From positions 46,271 through 110,270 of the forward strand of contig JAEWPQ010000185.1 in the NCBI GenBank assembly GCA_023460575.1: DNA of 64,000 nt, in the 5' to 3' direction. This document shows, piece after piece, positions 33,537 to 41,828 of the stretch. The translations under genes and the position numbers were made by a program. Position 1 is the first letter of the stretch. Every line of letters starts with the position of its first letter. Source of the DNA: Bacillota bacterium. GTDB taxonomy: Bacteria > Bacillota > Clostridia > Lachnospirales > Lachnospiraceae. The notes beneath the pieces were generated by a model. That model saw only the letters and a program-made list of their open reading frames with translations, was not told the origin of the DNA and searched no databases.

Positions 33537-33574
33537 ATTATGACCTCCATTTTTCTTCATTTTTATAAAAGAAT

Positions 33575-33623
33575 AAAAAAAGAACCGCAACAGATCAGCA
33601 TATGCTGAATCGATTACGGTTCT
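33575..33623 (-). terminator. Attenuator terminator in the argS leader
   Basis: AGAACCG (minus-strand 5' arm, 33623-33617) pairs with CGGTTCT (33587-33581), with an inner palindrome TCAGCATATGCTGA, followed by a run of seven T. It lies between the leader peptide and the argS start, so it must be bypassed for argS expression. Confidence 0.85.
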
Positions 33624-33699
33624 GTTATAAACTATGAACATCCCCGCACAGAAACAAGACGTATCAATCCTGTAACCATGCGAATTAACTATGCATCAG

Positions 33700-33756
33700 T
33701 TACAAGAGCTTACGTCTTTCTCTGCGTCTTAAGCTGTTCATGTAAAATAGTTTCAT
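33700..33756 (-). CDS. Arginine-rich leader peptide of argS
   Basis: An ATG at 33756, eight bases after GAGAGGA, opens an 18-residue peptide MKLFYMNSLRRRERRKLL ending in TAA. Five of six consecutive codons (AGA CGC AGA GAA AGA CGT) are arginine. An internal ATG could give a 13-residue form. The coding segment is complementary to a stretch at about 33630-33670 downstream, and its stop lies in a second stem. Position, composition and the terminator downstream match ribosome-mediated attenuation: a ribosome stalled for lack of Arg-tRNA would free the downstream segment to disrupt the terminator. The mechanism is inferred. Confidence 0.8.
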   Translation of the reverse strand: MKLFYMNSLRRRERRKLL

Positions 33757-33786
33757 AGTCTGTTTCCTCTCAAAAATGATATTTTT

Positions 33787-33815
33787 ATTCTACTGTAGAA
33801 AAAATGTTTTTGCAA
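33787..33815 (-). promoter_or_regulatory. argS promoter
   Basis: On the minus strand TTGCAA (33815-33810) and TAGAAT (33792-33787) are separated by exactly 17 bases; transcription would begin near 33780, 24 bases before the leader-peptide ATG. Confidence 0.7.
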
Positions 33816-33832
33816 GTACTAATTAGATGATT

Positions 33833-36454
33833 TTATATAAGTCCATCTTTCCTCGCCTTTTCCACAGCCAGCATCCTGGATGATACTCCAAGTTTACCAA
33901 AAATACTGAGTACATGGGTTTTCACCGTAGCCTGGGATATGCAAAGCTTGTTAGCAATCTCCCGATTGGTAATGCCCAGAGACAACTGGCTTAACACCTC
34001 ATATTCACGGGCTGACAGCATCTCGGTTTTACTATCCTTAACAGTCTGGCCTCCGCAAATCACAATGGTCTCACCTAAAAATGCTGTTTCCGCAGCACTC
34101 ATTAACTGACTGCCAGATAATTTTTGATGCAATTCATTCAGTATAGGCAGCAGTGTATTCCGATCAAGATAAAACGGCATAAGAATGCGGTCTTCCTGCG
34201 CATAATGAATCGCTTCAACCAACAAATTGTTGATTTCCCGCTGGCCGGCTGCCTTCACCTGCACATGGGAAAGCATATATATTTTTAAAATATCAGCTTC
34301 TACAAGTCGAAGTTTATTATGGTGCAAGCGGGATGAAATCAGTAATTCTTCAGTTTCTTTCAACGCCTCAGCCGTACTGCCAAGCTTAAACAGAATCCGT
34401 GCACGCAGCAGTTTCATAAAGGGCTGCTGGTTATATTTCTTCGCATATTCCAGCTCTTTTAAAAACTTATCAGAAAGATTTTCTGATAGTCTGTCAATAC
34501 AGGCAAGTTCATAGAGCAGACGTCCCAGAGTGAGCACGCTATAATTAGGATACTCAGACAAAATCCCTTCAACATAAGAGACCGCTGTATCGTTATCTCC
34601 CCGGAGAAACTTCATTTCAGCCAGATGGTAATCCAGCGTCATGTCAGTGATATCCACATGAATATGACGTTCCTCCAACAGCTGCCTGGATTGCTCCAGC
34701 ACATCTTCCGCCTGTTCCAGTTCCATTCTGCGCATATAAACTCCAGCCAGACCAAAGTAATAATTGGTTTCTATTCCCATTAATCCACTAATCGGTTTCA
34801 GTACTTCTTTTGATTTGGTATAGCAGGAAAAGCTGTCATTTAACCGTCCCATTTCTTCATAAACCTGACCTAACTGATTATATGCGAAAAAGCCGATAAA
34901 AGGATTTAAGCCGGAAGCAATTTTAATGCCTTTAATGATGCAGTTTTCCGCTTCCTCATACTGCATCTTTTCCAATAATGCGCCGGCATTTTCGATCAGC
35001 AGCACAGCTTTTACCACTGGTCCATATGGAATCTGATCAATCTGTTTAACAGTCAGCGCAGGATATTGAGGCAAAATCCCATTCTCATTGGTAAAATAGA
35101 TCTGAGCGAAGTCAACAATACTAAACAAATCTGAATCTTCATACAGTTCTTTAAACTTTTCATAAATAACACGGCAGCGTTCCATATTTAGATTTCCCAG
35201 ATTATAAATAAAGCACTGTGCAGCCAGATCCGTATCCTGGAATAACAGCTCAATTGGAACCTTATCAAGATAATTCCACGCCTCTATCCTGCCTTCCATT
35301 GCTTTAGCCACACGCAGAACCTCTTCATAATTGCCTGCCTCACAATACTCCTGTAAAGCTTCCTCAAAATCCCCTTTTTCTTCAAATGCTCCTGCTGTTA
35401 TTTTGCAGTATTCTGATTTTTGCTCTTCAGGGAGACAGCTAAACTGCTGCTTTAAATATTCCGACAAAATATTGTGATAGCGGTATATTCCGTTTTGTTC
35501 GTCCAGGCAGATAAGAAACAGATTTTTTTCCATGAACCGTTCCATCATTTGATCAAATTCCTGTTTTGTAAAGCCCTGGAATAACTTATTGCAGATGTCC
35601 GCATCAAAATAAGAAAGATATCCTGTTTTAATCAGAAAATCCTGTTCTTTTTCTGTGAGAGCATCAATAATTTCACGGGTCAGGTATTGGGAAGCAATTC
35701 CGCCCCCGGCACGCAGCAGCTGGCCTGAATACTTTCCCGCCGCTTTGGCTGCCGCCGCGAGCTGCAGGCCTCCAATCCATCCTTCCGCAAAGCGGTTTAA
35801 TTGATTCAGTTCTTCATCACTGCCCGCCAGCTTCATCGTATCCTTAAGAAAGGCCAGCCCCTCTTCTTCTGTCAGCTGCATCTGTTTTCCATCAACAAAC
35901 AGCAAACGGCCGGATACTGCCATCGGACCTAAATATACAGGCGGATCTTCCCGTGAAAGCATAAAAAAATGGAAGTTGGAAGGCATTGACTCAACAAAAA
36001 ACTCAAAGGTTCGTATGAGAGCCTCATCATGGATACAATGAACATCATCTAACACCATGTAATATTCTTCGTCTCCCCATAACCGGTTAATCAGCGTAAT
36101 CAGCAGATTCTCCATATATTTGGTGTCCGGACTGGTTCTCATCAGATTTAAAAGACTTCCCTCATCCTGTAAAAGGGGGCTGACTGACGCAATGAAATAT
36201 AGCCAGAAGGAATACACATTGGTATTTGTAAAATCCAGTGACAGCCAGCATACATTTTTAAGTTCCTTCTCATGAATAAATGATGATAGAAGTGTCGTTT
36301 TGCCAGTACCGGCACCGCCGCTTAGAAAGATAATACTCATATCCCTGCACCTGGAAAGGTGTTCAAACAATCCATGGCGTACAATGTAATTTTTGCGGGG
36401 TGCCGGTATTTTTAATTTTGTAGTAAGAAGTAATATGTCTGAGGAATGCTCCAT
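33833..36454 (-). CDS. MalT-like large ATP-binding LuxR regulator
   Basis: The 873-residue protein has a STAND/NTPase module at the N-terminus with Walker A GGAGTGKTTLL (about 45-55) and Walker B-like YYMVLDDVHCI, a long stretch of TPR-like helical repeats (about 340-780) and a C-terminal LuxR helix-turn-helix (LSAREYEVLSQLSLGITNRE, ATVKTHVLSIFGKLG). MalT is the model: an inducer bound to the repeats plus ATP triggers oligomerisation and activation. It follows three ABC exporter genes by 76 bases on the same strand and probably controls them. The inducer is unknown. Confidence 0.92.
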   Translation of the reverse strand: MEHSSDILLLTTKLKIPAPRKNYIVRHGLFEHLSRCRDMSIIFLSGGAGTGKTTLLSSFIHEKELKNVCWLSLDFTNTNVYSFWLYFIASVSPLLQDEGSLLNLMRTSPDTKYMENLLITLINRLWGDEEYYMVLDDVHCIHDEALIRTFEFFVESMPSNFHFFMLSREDPPVYLGPMAVSGRLLFVDGKQMQLTEEEGLAFLKDTMKLAGSDEELNQLNRFAEGWIGGLQLAAAAKAAGKYSGQLLRAGGGIASQYLTREIIDALTEKEQDFLIKTGYLSYFDADICNKLFQGFTKQEFDQMMERFMEKNLFLICLDEQNGIYRYHNILSEYLKQQFSCLPEEQKSEYCKITAGAFEEKGDFEEALQEYCEAGNYEEVLRVAKAMEGRIEAWNYLDKVPIELLFQDTDLAAQCFIYNLGNLNMERCRVIYEKFKELYEDSDLFSIVDFAQIYFTNENGILPQYPALTVKQIDQIPYGPVVKAVLLIENAGALLEKMQYEEAENCIIKGIKIASGLNPFIGFFAYNQLGQVYEEMGRLNDSFSCYTKSKEVLKPISGLMGIETNYYFGLAGVYMRRMELEQAEDVLEQSRQLLEERHIHVDITDMTLDYHLAEMKFLRGDNDTAVSYVEGILSEYPNYSVLTLGRLLYELACIDRLSENLSDKFLKELEYAKKYNQQPFMKLLRARILFKLGSTAEALKETEELLISSRLHHNKLRLVEADILKIYMLSHVQVKAAGQREINNLLVEAIHYAQEDRILMPFYLDRNTLLPILNELHQKLSGSQLMSAAETAFLGETIVICGGQTVKDSKTEMLSAREYEVLSQLSLGITNREIANKLCISQATVKTHVLSIFGKLGVSSRMLAVEKARKDGLI

Positions 36455-36530
36455 CGTATATTCACCTGTCGTTTATTTATTAATATCATTGTAATGCAGG
36501 GAGCCGGCTTTGACAAGAAATGTATCGCTT

Positions 36531-37511
36531 TCATACCCTTTTTATATATTTCATTCGTAAAACGGAGCAGGAAACTACAAACATAACAATGGAAAGCGCA
36601 ATTACATAAATAATGCTGAAGCTGTGCTGCCACGCCTCTCCCCGTTCCATGTACTCGACAAAATTCATTAACTGTTTTTGCGGCAGTACCTTAATAATAA
36701 GATCCAGCAGAATATTTTTTTTGGTGAATAAGTAGAAGCTGCCTGCAAGCATTGATGTTAAAACAATAATAGATCTGCCAAGCATGGAAGCATTATCCGG
36801 TTTATTAATCAGTGTATTTAACAGCATTGCAAATGAAATGCCGAATAATCCCATTACTGCAAGCAGACCAGCATACTGTAAAAGTGTGAAGCCAATATCA
36901 AATCCACAGTATTTTAAAATAATAAGCAGAATATATTCCGGCAGAAACATAGACAGGCAGTAGACGCAATGCGCCGCAAGATAACCCCCAAAAGAAACCG
37001 GCGCTGCTGTAATACGCCGCAATTGTCCCTGCTCTTTGTCATCTGCGAAGGCAAATAAATTGGCGAAAACCTCCATGAGAAGAAACATCATCATGAAACC
37101 TATAATATTTGCGCCAACGCCCCGGGCTGTTTTACTGTCATTAAGAATGGCATCCGGGTTTTTAAGCAGTGTTAACACCATGTTTTTATAACTGTCACTG
37201 CGAAGTGTCTCAATCTGATAATCACCGTTTCCACCAATTGTCACATGAGCATCATATTTTTGCTCTACCAGTGCAGAAAGAGGTGGTTTTTCCGGGCTTA
37301 CTACAATATTAAGTCTTGCTGAGCTTTGAGGTAAAGTCTCAGCAGATTTGTCCGTTACCATAACAATCCGGCCCTTTACCTGCTGTACCTCCGTCAAATG
37401 AACTGCAAGTACTATAGAGGCAAGGGTAAATGCTGTTAATAAAATCAGCGTAACAATGCGGGGAATGGTCCGCTCATATATATTAGTAATAGTGGTTGTA
37501 AATGTCCTCAT
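36531..37511 (-). CDS. ABC-2 type exporter permease (second subunit)
   Basis: The 326-residue protein has one N-terminal membrane segment (IVTLILLTAFTLASIVLAVH), an extracellular domain of about 140 residues, and five more membrane segments from about 155 onward (GANIIGFMMMFLLMEVFANL, then the cluster ending ALSIVMFVVSCSVL). This is the YhgE/Pip-to-ABC-2 layout of drug or lipid exporters. GGAGG precedes the start, which overlaps the stop of the partner gene by four bases. Confidence 0.87.
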   Translation of the reverse strand: MRTFTTTITNIYERTIPRIVTLILLTAFTLASIVLAVHLTEVQQVKGRIVMVTDKSAETLPQSSARLNIVVSPEKPPLSALVEQKYDAHVTIGGNGDYQIETLRSDSYKNMVLTLLKNPDAILNDSKTARGVGANIIGFMMMFLLMEVFANLFAFADDKEQGQLRRITAAPVSFGGYLAAHCVYCLSMFLPEYILLIILKYCGFDIGFTLLQYAGLLAVMGLFGISFAMLLNTLINKPDNASMLGRSIIVLTSMLAGSFYLFTKKNILLDLIIKVLPQKQLMNFVEYMERGEAWQHSFSIIYVIALSIVMFVVSCSVLRMKYIKRV

Positions 37512-38248
37512 ATATAATCCTCCGTTCTGAAAAATAATGCACAGCCCAATGTCAGCAGCACAGAAAGAACTGCCGCAGTGACAAATACCGGCCAGAAATA
37601 CTGTAAACTGTTGTCACAGGACAGAGTAAAGAAAGCTTCATTCAGCCATTTTACAGGTGATATCTTTGTAGCAAAGGCCATCACACTGCCCATTCCATCA
37701 AGAGAAAAGAAGGTTCCCCCCAGAACACAAAGCAGACTGATCACCGTACTAAGCAATGTACTGGTGGTTTCTTCACAGTGGAACACACAGCAGAAGAAGA
37801 TTCCAAGAGCCGCTGACGCAAATTCTACCGGTGCCATTAAGAGAATAAAGAAGACCGGATTGCTCCCCAGGCTGACATGAAGCAACGGGCACAAAATTAC
37901 AAGCAGCAGTGAATGCAGGATATAATTAAAAAGAAACGACGCGGTCATTTTGGAAAAATAGACTGAAAAACCTCCGGCCGGGGAATAAATAATCCGAAGA
38001 TTTGCCCGTTTGATATCCCGCTCCATAAAACAGTTGGAGGCAGTCATGGCCCCGTTTAACATCCCATAAATAATAAGGGATACTGTATAATACTGATATG
38101 CAGTGTTACTGTCAGCATAATCCCCTCCGCATAGATAACCCAGAATCAATATTAATAAACCTGCAAATGCTGAATTGTATCCTACAAGAACTGGATTTTT
38201 AAACAAGTTGCTGAAATCCATTTTAAATATTGTCACAAAACGACGCAT
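37508..38248 (-). CDS. ABC-2 type exporter permease (first subunit)
   Basis: The start at 38248 (MRRFVTIFKMDFSNLFK) follows AAAGGAG; a longer frame overlaps the ATPase gene. The 246-residue protein has six membrane segments and the ABC-2 family pattern, with ALGIFFCCVFHCEETTSTLL in the middle and SPVKWLNEAFF before the last segments. It would pair with the other permease and the ATPase to export an unknown substrate. Confidence 0.88.
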   Translation of the reverse strand: MRRFVTIFKMDFSNLFKNPVLVGYNSAFAGLLILILGYLCGGDYADSNTAYQYYTVSLIIYGMLNGAMTASNCFMERDIKRANLRIIYSPAGGFSVYFSKMTASFLFNYILHSLLLVILCPLLHVSLGSNPVFFILLMAPVEFASAALGIFFCCVFHCEETTSTLLSTVISLLCVLGGTFFSLDGMGSVMAFATKISPVKWLNEAFFTLSCDNSLQYFWPVFVTAAVLSVLLTLGCALFFRTEDYI

Positions 38249-38264
38249 ATCAAACACTCCTTTC

Positions 38265-39203
38265 TCAGTCACGCAGCTTGCGTCCTGTCAATTTTAAGAA
38301 AACCATTTCAAGACTTGCAGCCTCACTTGTAATATTCCGGATTTTTTCGCCATGATCGCTTAACAGGGAGATGATACGGTCAAGATTTTCTATGCCTTTC
38401 AGTGATGTGATTTCAAAGTTATTACCATCTATTTTTACTGACTTAACACCTTCCACAGCAAAAAAGTCATCGTGCCCGATGGTGCCATTTTCCTCTACCT
38501 CTATGATATACCTCTTTTCATTCTGAATATCTTCTTTTAAACTTTCCTTAGTTCCTTCTGCGAGAACAGCTCCGTGGTCCATAATAATAATACGGGATGA
38601 TATCACTTCCACCTCTTCCATGTAATGAGTGGTATAAACAACTGTCATACCCTGATTTTGCAGCTTTTTAATGGAAGAAAGAATATGGTTGCGGCTCTGG
38701 GGATCAATTCCAACCGTAGGTTCATCCATGATGACCAGCTCCGGGTGATGGGCTATGGCACATGCAATATTAAGACGTCTTTTCATTCCGCCTGAAAAGG
38801 TTTTCACCTTATCCTTTCTGCGTTCTTTTAAGCCAGCAAACGCAAGTGCCTCCTCTACTGCTTCATTAAGCCTGCTGCCGTAAAGTCCGTAAAGAGATGC
38901 AAAAAACCTTAAATTTCGTTCTGCACTTAACTCTTCATATAGTGCTATATCCTGGGGAACAATGCCGATTGACTGTTTATAGGTACGAAGTATTTTACTG
39001 ATTTTTGTGCCTTTAAAGCGGATATCCCCCTCATCACTTCCCAGTACAGCGGTGAGAATATTAATGGTGGTACTCTTTCCTGCACCGTTGGGGCCCAATA
39101 TACACAGCACTTCCCCCCGGTGTATCTCAAAGCTGATTCCTTTCAGGACAATATTTTCTTTAAAACTCTTTTTTAAACTGCTGACTGTCATTAGATTATC
39201 CAT
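38265..39203 (-). CDS. ABC transporter ATP-binding protein (ABC-2 exporter)
   Basis: The 312-residue protein has Walker A GPNGAGKSTT, Q-loop VPQDIALYEELS, signature FSGGMKRRLNIACAIA, Walker B LVIMDEPTVGIDPQ and H-loop YTTHYMEE, followed by a C-terminal regulatory domain as in drug-exporter ATPases. AAGGAGAG precedes the ATG. It is the first gene of the exporter-regulator operon; a small membrane peptide with its own terminator lies upstream. Confidence 0.93.
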   Translation of the reverse strand: MDNLMTVSSLKKSFKENIVLKGISFEIHRGEVLCILGPNGAGKSTTINILTAVLGSDEGDIRFKGTKISKILRTYKQSIGIVPQDIALYEELSAERNLRFFASLYGLYGSRLNEAVEEALAFAGLKERRKDKVKTFSGGMKRRLNIACAIAHHPELVIMDEPTVGIDPQSRNHILSSIKKLQNQGMTVVYTTHYMEEVEVISSRIIIMDHGAVLAEGTKESLKEDIQNEKRYIIEVEENGTIGHDDFFAVEGVKSVKIDGNNFEITSLKGIENLDRIISLLSDHGEKIRNITSEAASLEMVFLKLTGRKLRD

Positions 39204-39258
39204 CTATTTTATCTCTCCTTATTTGTTTGCTATGGATATCATACGGGATTTTATGAAT

Positions 39259-39300
39259 AAAAAAATCAACCGTTTGGCTGATTATGATGGTTGATTTTTT
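39259..39300 (-). terminator. Terminator after the 35-residue membrane peptide
   Basis: AAAAAATCAACC (from 39260) pairs with GGTTGATTTTTT (39289-39300). The stem is flanked by A and T runs, so it can terminate in both directions; on the minus strand it follows the small ORF by about 25 bases and lies 56 bases before the ABC ATPase gene. Confidence 0.8.
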
Positions 39301-39324
39301 ATTGTCGTACAAGTCATATATTAC

Positions 39325-39432
39325 TCATACCATGATGAGTGCCTGGCAAATTCCAGAAATTACAGATAATGAAACCATAGCCAGAATGATCCAAAAAAAT
39401 AACTTACTTATTACTTTCAGTACTTTATACAT
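39325..39432 (-). CDS. 35-residue hydrophobic membrane peptide
   Basis: An ATG at 39432, eight bases after GGTGGAGG, opens a 35-residue frame. After a short basic start (MYKVLKVISK) comes a single membrane segment (LFFWIILAMVSLSVISGI) and a short tail with one Cys. It has a good RBS and a terminator right behind it, which supports a real gene despite its size. Its pattern resembles the N-terminal anchor of the alpha/beta hydrolase encoded upstream, so it may be a relic of a duplicated anchor or a separate small membrane protein. Function unknown; its place before the exporter operon suggests a link. Confidence 0.55.
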   Translation of the reverse strand: MYKVLKVISKLFFWIILAMVSLSVISGICQALIMV

Positions 39433-39455
39433 CTAAATATCCTCCACCTGCAAAA

Positions 39456-39518
39456 GCCTTATGTCAGCTTCCATTTGTTACGTTACATCATCATAACAAA
39501 GAAACTCTGACATAAGGC
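39456..39518 (-). repeat. Inverted repeat A, exclusive with inverted repeat B
   Basis: GCCTTATGTCAG (39456-39467) and CTGACATAAGGC (39507-39518) are perfect 12-base arms with a 39-base loop. The left arm lies directly upstream of the RBS of the small ORF, and the right arm overlaps inverted repeat B. Confidence 0.6.
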
Positions 39519-39529
39519 TGTCAGAGTTT
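39502..39529 (-). terminator. Inverted repeat B, probable terminator of the hydrolase gene
   Basis: AAACTCTGACA and TGTCAGAGTTT form a perfect 11-bp stem with a six-base loop, 45 bases after the hydrolase stop; CTTTGTT follows on the minus strand. Bases 39507-39518 can pair either here or with 39456-39467, not both. Confidence 0.55.
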
Positions 39530-39573
39530 AAATATTTATTGTATATTTTATTGTTGATATTTAATTTATATTT

Positions 39574-40533
39574 CTACTTCAGATTTGTGGATATAAATTC
39601 TTTTGTCATTTCAGCTATTTTATCGGCATTGTTCCAGTGCAGATAATGTTCACCTGTGAGCGTTTCAATCCTTTGTATCGAAGAATTCGTAATTAACTGT
39701 TCATGAAGCGGAAGCCAGTCTTTATCAGTATCTACCGTATCCTTTGCCAAAAATGCAAGAACAGGCAGATTGTCTGGATATTTTACATCATATAGTTCTT
39801 CTGTATTTTTATTAACCATGTTAAATTCATTTATCACAGAAACATTTACGCTGTTCCATGCAGTTGCCATTTTTTTGATTTTAACCTGCTCTGCAGAATA
39901 ATAATTGTTTATGTTCATACCATCATCAGTCCCTGGTAAAAGATACGTAATATCCCTAATAATTCCAAATGTATTAAGCAGAGTCAAACTGTGAGACATA
40001 TCGGGATCTTTACTAATTTTTGTTTGATTAGGGACTGACTCGTCAATTCCGATTATTGCTTCCACTTCATCAGGATATTTTATTGCATAGTACATAGAAT
40101 AAATACCCGATATTGAGTGAGGCATTAATATATATGGTCCGCTTATTTCCAATTCTTTCAGTGCAGTTCTTATTTCATTTACAATATTTTCATTCGAACG
40201 TTCTGCTTTTGTCGTATCACTGAAGCCGTATCCAAAATATTCAAGAACAACAACTTTATAATCCTTACTTAACCGTTCTGCCAGGGGCATAAAATCTGTT
40301 ATCGGTGAGGCAGTTCCTAAGCCGCTCAACAGCACAATCGTTTTTTCTCCCGTGCCGGTAACATAAGCCTGCATATGCTTCCCATCTATATCTAAAGTCT
40401 TTCCAATTTTATATTTGTTCTTTTCCACAGGCTTAAGAATATTGTGAGTTAGTGCCGAGATTATTACCAATCCGACGATAATTACAATGATCCATAGCAA
40501 CAACTTTCCGGTTATTCTTATTGCTTTCTTCAT
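39574..40533 (-). CDS. Membrane-anchored alpha/beta hydrolase
   Basis: The 319-residue protein has an N-terminal membrane anchor (LLLWIIVIIVGLVIISALTH) and then a hydrolase core: oxyanion region VLLSGLGTAS, VVLEYFGYGFSD, nucleophile elbow LMPHSISGIYSMYYA (the Ser in HSISG replaces the usual GxSxG first Gly), and a late catalytic His in LTGEHYLHW. The active part would face outside. CGGAGG precedes the ATG. Substrate unknown. It is divided from the 35-residue ORF by inverted repeat B. Confidence 0.88.
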   Translation of the reverse strand: MKKAIRITGKLLLWIIVIIVGLVIISALTHNILKPVEKNKYKIGKTLDIDGKHMQAYVTGTGEKTIVLLSGLGTASPITDFMPLAERLSKDYKVVVLEYFGYGFSDTTKAERSNENIVNEIRTALKELEISGPYILMPHSISGIYSMYYAIKYPDEVEAIIGIDESVPNQTKISKDPDMSHSLTLLNTFGIIRDITYLLPGTDDGMNINNYYSAEQVKIKKMATAWNSVNVSVINEFNMVNKNTEELYDVKYPDNLPVLAFLAKDTVDTDKDWLPLHEQLITNSSIQRIETLTGEHYLHWNNADKIAEMTKEFISTNLK

Positions 40534-40619
40534 CTAAGTTTCCTCCGTGATTCTCTCTGTCGTTTCATATAACTTTTTTCACTCTGATTTTAATACTCAA
40601 CAGGGTAAGAATAAGACTA

Positions 40620-41564
40620 TCAGGGCTTGAGATAGTTCTCAGACAGCTTATTACTTAATTTCTTTATTTCCTCAATAAATTCTTCTGGCTTTAAAGCGGT
40701 CACCTGTCCGGGATGACATAAAACTAATTTACATATTTCATCTTTATAAGGAGTCCTGACAGTCAGATGCATTCTGTTTTCTATGGATTGCACTTCAGAA
40801 CATTGGAGATAAACATCATCTTTGATAATCCTGTAAAGAGCTGGATCAATGATCAGTTCATAAGTATTCCAGCGGAACTTGTCGTGCTCTGGAACGGGCA
40901 GCTCCCTGTTTATAAAGAGGTTTTCCTCATCCATACATGTGAGTGACGCAATTCGGTCAAGTCTGAAGGTACGCTTTTCTTCTCTTAAGTGGCAATAGCC
41001 GCTTATGTACCAGCCGCCATCTCCAAACTGCAGTTCTATCGGTGAAAAGCGCCTGAACTCTGTGGTGTTCCGCTCTGGATGATAATAACTTAACTGCAGA
41101 TCGCGGGATCTCCACAATGCCTCCAATATGGTTTTTAAAACATCATCTGCATATCCCCCTGGTATAATTCGCAATATGTCAAAATTTATGTATGATATGA
41201 CCTGAGCAGCCTTCTGCCTTTCTTCATCCGGCAGCACATTAAGCAACTTACTGCTTAACAGATTATAATCAGTGGCCATATTGGGAATGCGAAACTCCTC
41301 CCCTGCTTTAAGCACCATCAAAAGCATTAATATTTCCTTCTCGCCAAGTTTAATACTTGGCAGAAAATAGGAAGAATCTATTTCGTAACCTCCGCCCAGA
41401 CCCTCATAGGAAATTATGGGAACATGAAGCTGGCTGAGCGCATCAATATCTCTGTATACGGTCCGCTCACTCACATCATAATAATCAGCCAGCTCTTTGG
41501 CCGTCATTTTTCTTCGCATTCTTAACAAATGAATAATTCCATTCTGTCTTTCCGTTTTTTTCAT
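40620..41564 (-). CDS. YafY-like regulator with HTH and WYL domains
   Basis: The 314-residue protein starts with a DeoR-type helix-turn-helix (RQNGIIHLLRMRRKMTAKEL, DYYDVSERTVYRDIDALSQL) and continues with a WYL domain, seen around FSPIELQFGDGGWYISGYCH and KRTFRLDRIASL, ending in a WCX-like tail. WYL domains bind ligands, often nucleic acids or nucleotides. No clear RBS is seen before the ATG at 41564. It lies divergent from the ABC-F gene and 86 bases upstream of the hydrolase on the same strand, so it may control the hydrolase. Confidence 0.9.
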   Translation of the reverse strand: MKKTERQNGIIHLLRMRRKMTAKELADYYDVSERTVYRDIDALSQLHVPIISYEGLGGGYEIDSSYFLPSIKLGEKEILMLLMVLKAGEEFRIPNMATDYNLLSSKLLNVLPDEERQKAAQVISYINFDILRIIPGGYADDVLKTILEALWRSRDLQLSYYHPERNTTEFRRFSPIELQFGDGGWYISGYCHLREEKRTFRLDRIASLTCMDEENLFINRELPVPEHDKFRWNTYELIIDPALYRIIKDDVYLQCSEVQSIENRMHLTVRTPYKDEICKLVLCHPGQVTALKPEEFIEEIKKLSNKLSENYLKP

Positions 41565-41709
41565 TCAATATACTCTCAATTCGTATTCATTTATTTATTC
41601 AGAGTGAGTAGCAGCCCAATATTATTATAACACCTCAAACAGTATATTACAGTTGCCCGCAAATTCAAAGTATTATTTTTATTAACATCGAACCATTCCT
41701 ATGAAATAA

Positions 41710-41738
41710 TTGAAATAATTAATAAAAAATGGTATGCT
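41710..41738 (+). promoter_or_regulatory. Promoter of the ABC-F gene
   Basis: TTGAAA (41710-41715) and TATGCT (41733-41738) are separated by exactly 17 bases. The transcript would start near 41745 and carry a leader of about 85 bases with no ATG before the gene start, so no leader peptide is visible. TGGTATGCTACCA overlapping the -10 box is a short palindrome. Confidence 0.6.
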
Positions 41739-41828
41739 ACCAAAGGTAATCTCATAAACTGCTATTTATCAATTTAAAAATTATAATAACGCAGCAGCTG
41801 GAGACCGCAAATTACACGGAGGAATTAC

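Noticed and set aside
33536..33780. T-box riboswitch in the argS leader
   Set aside because: The leader has the right length, but I find no conserved T-box antiterminator sequence; the Arg-rich ORF explains the region better.
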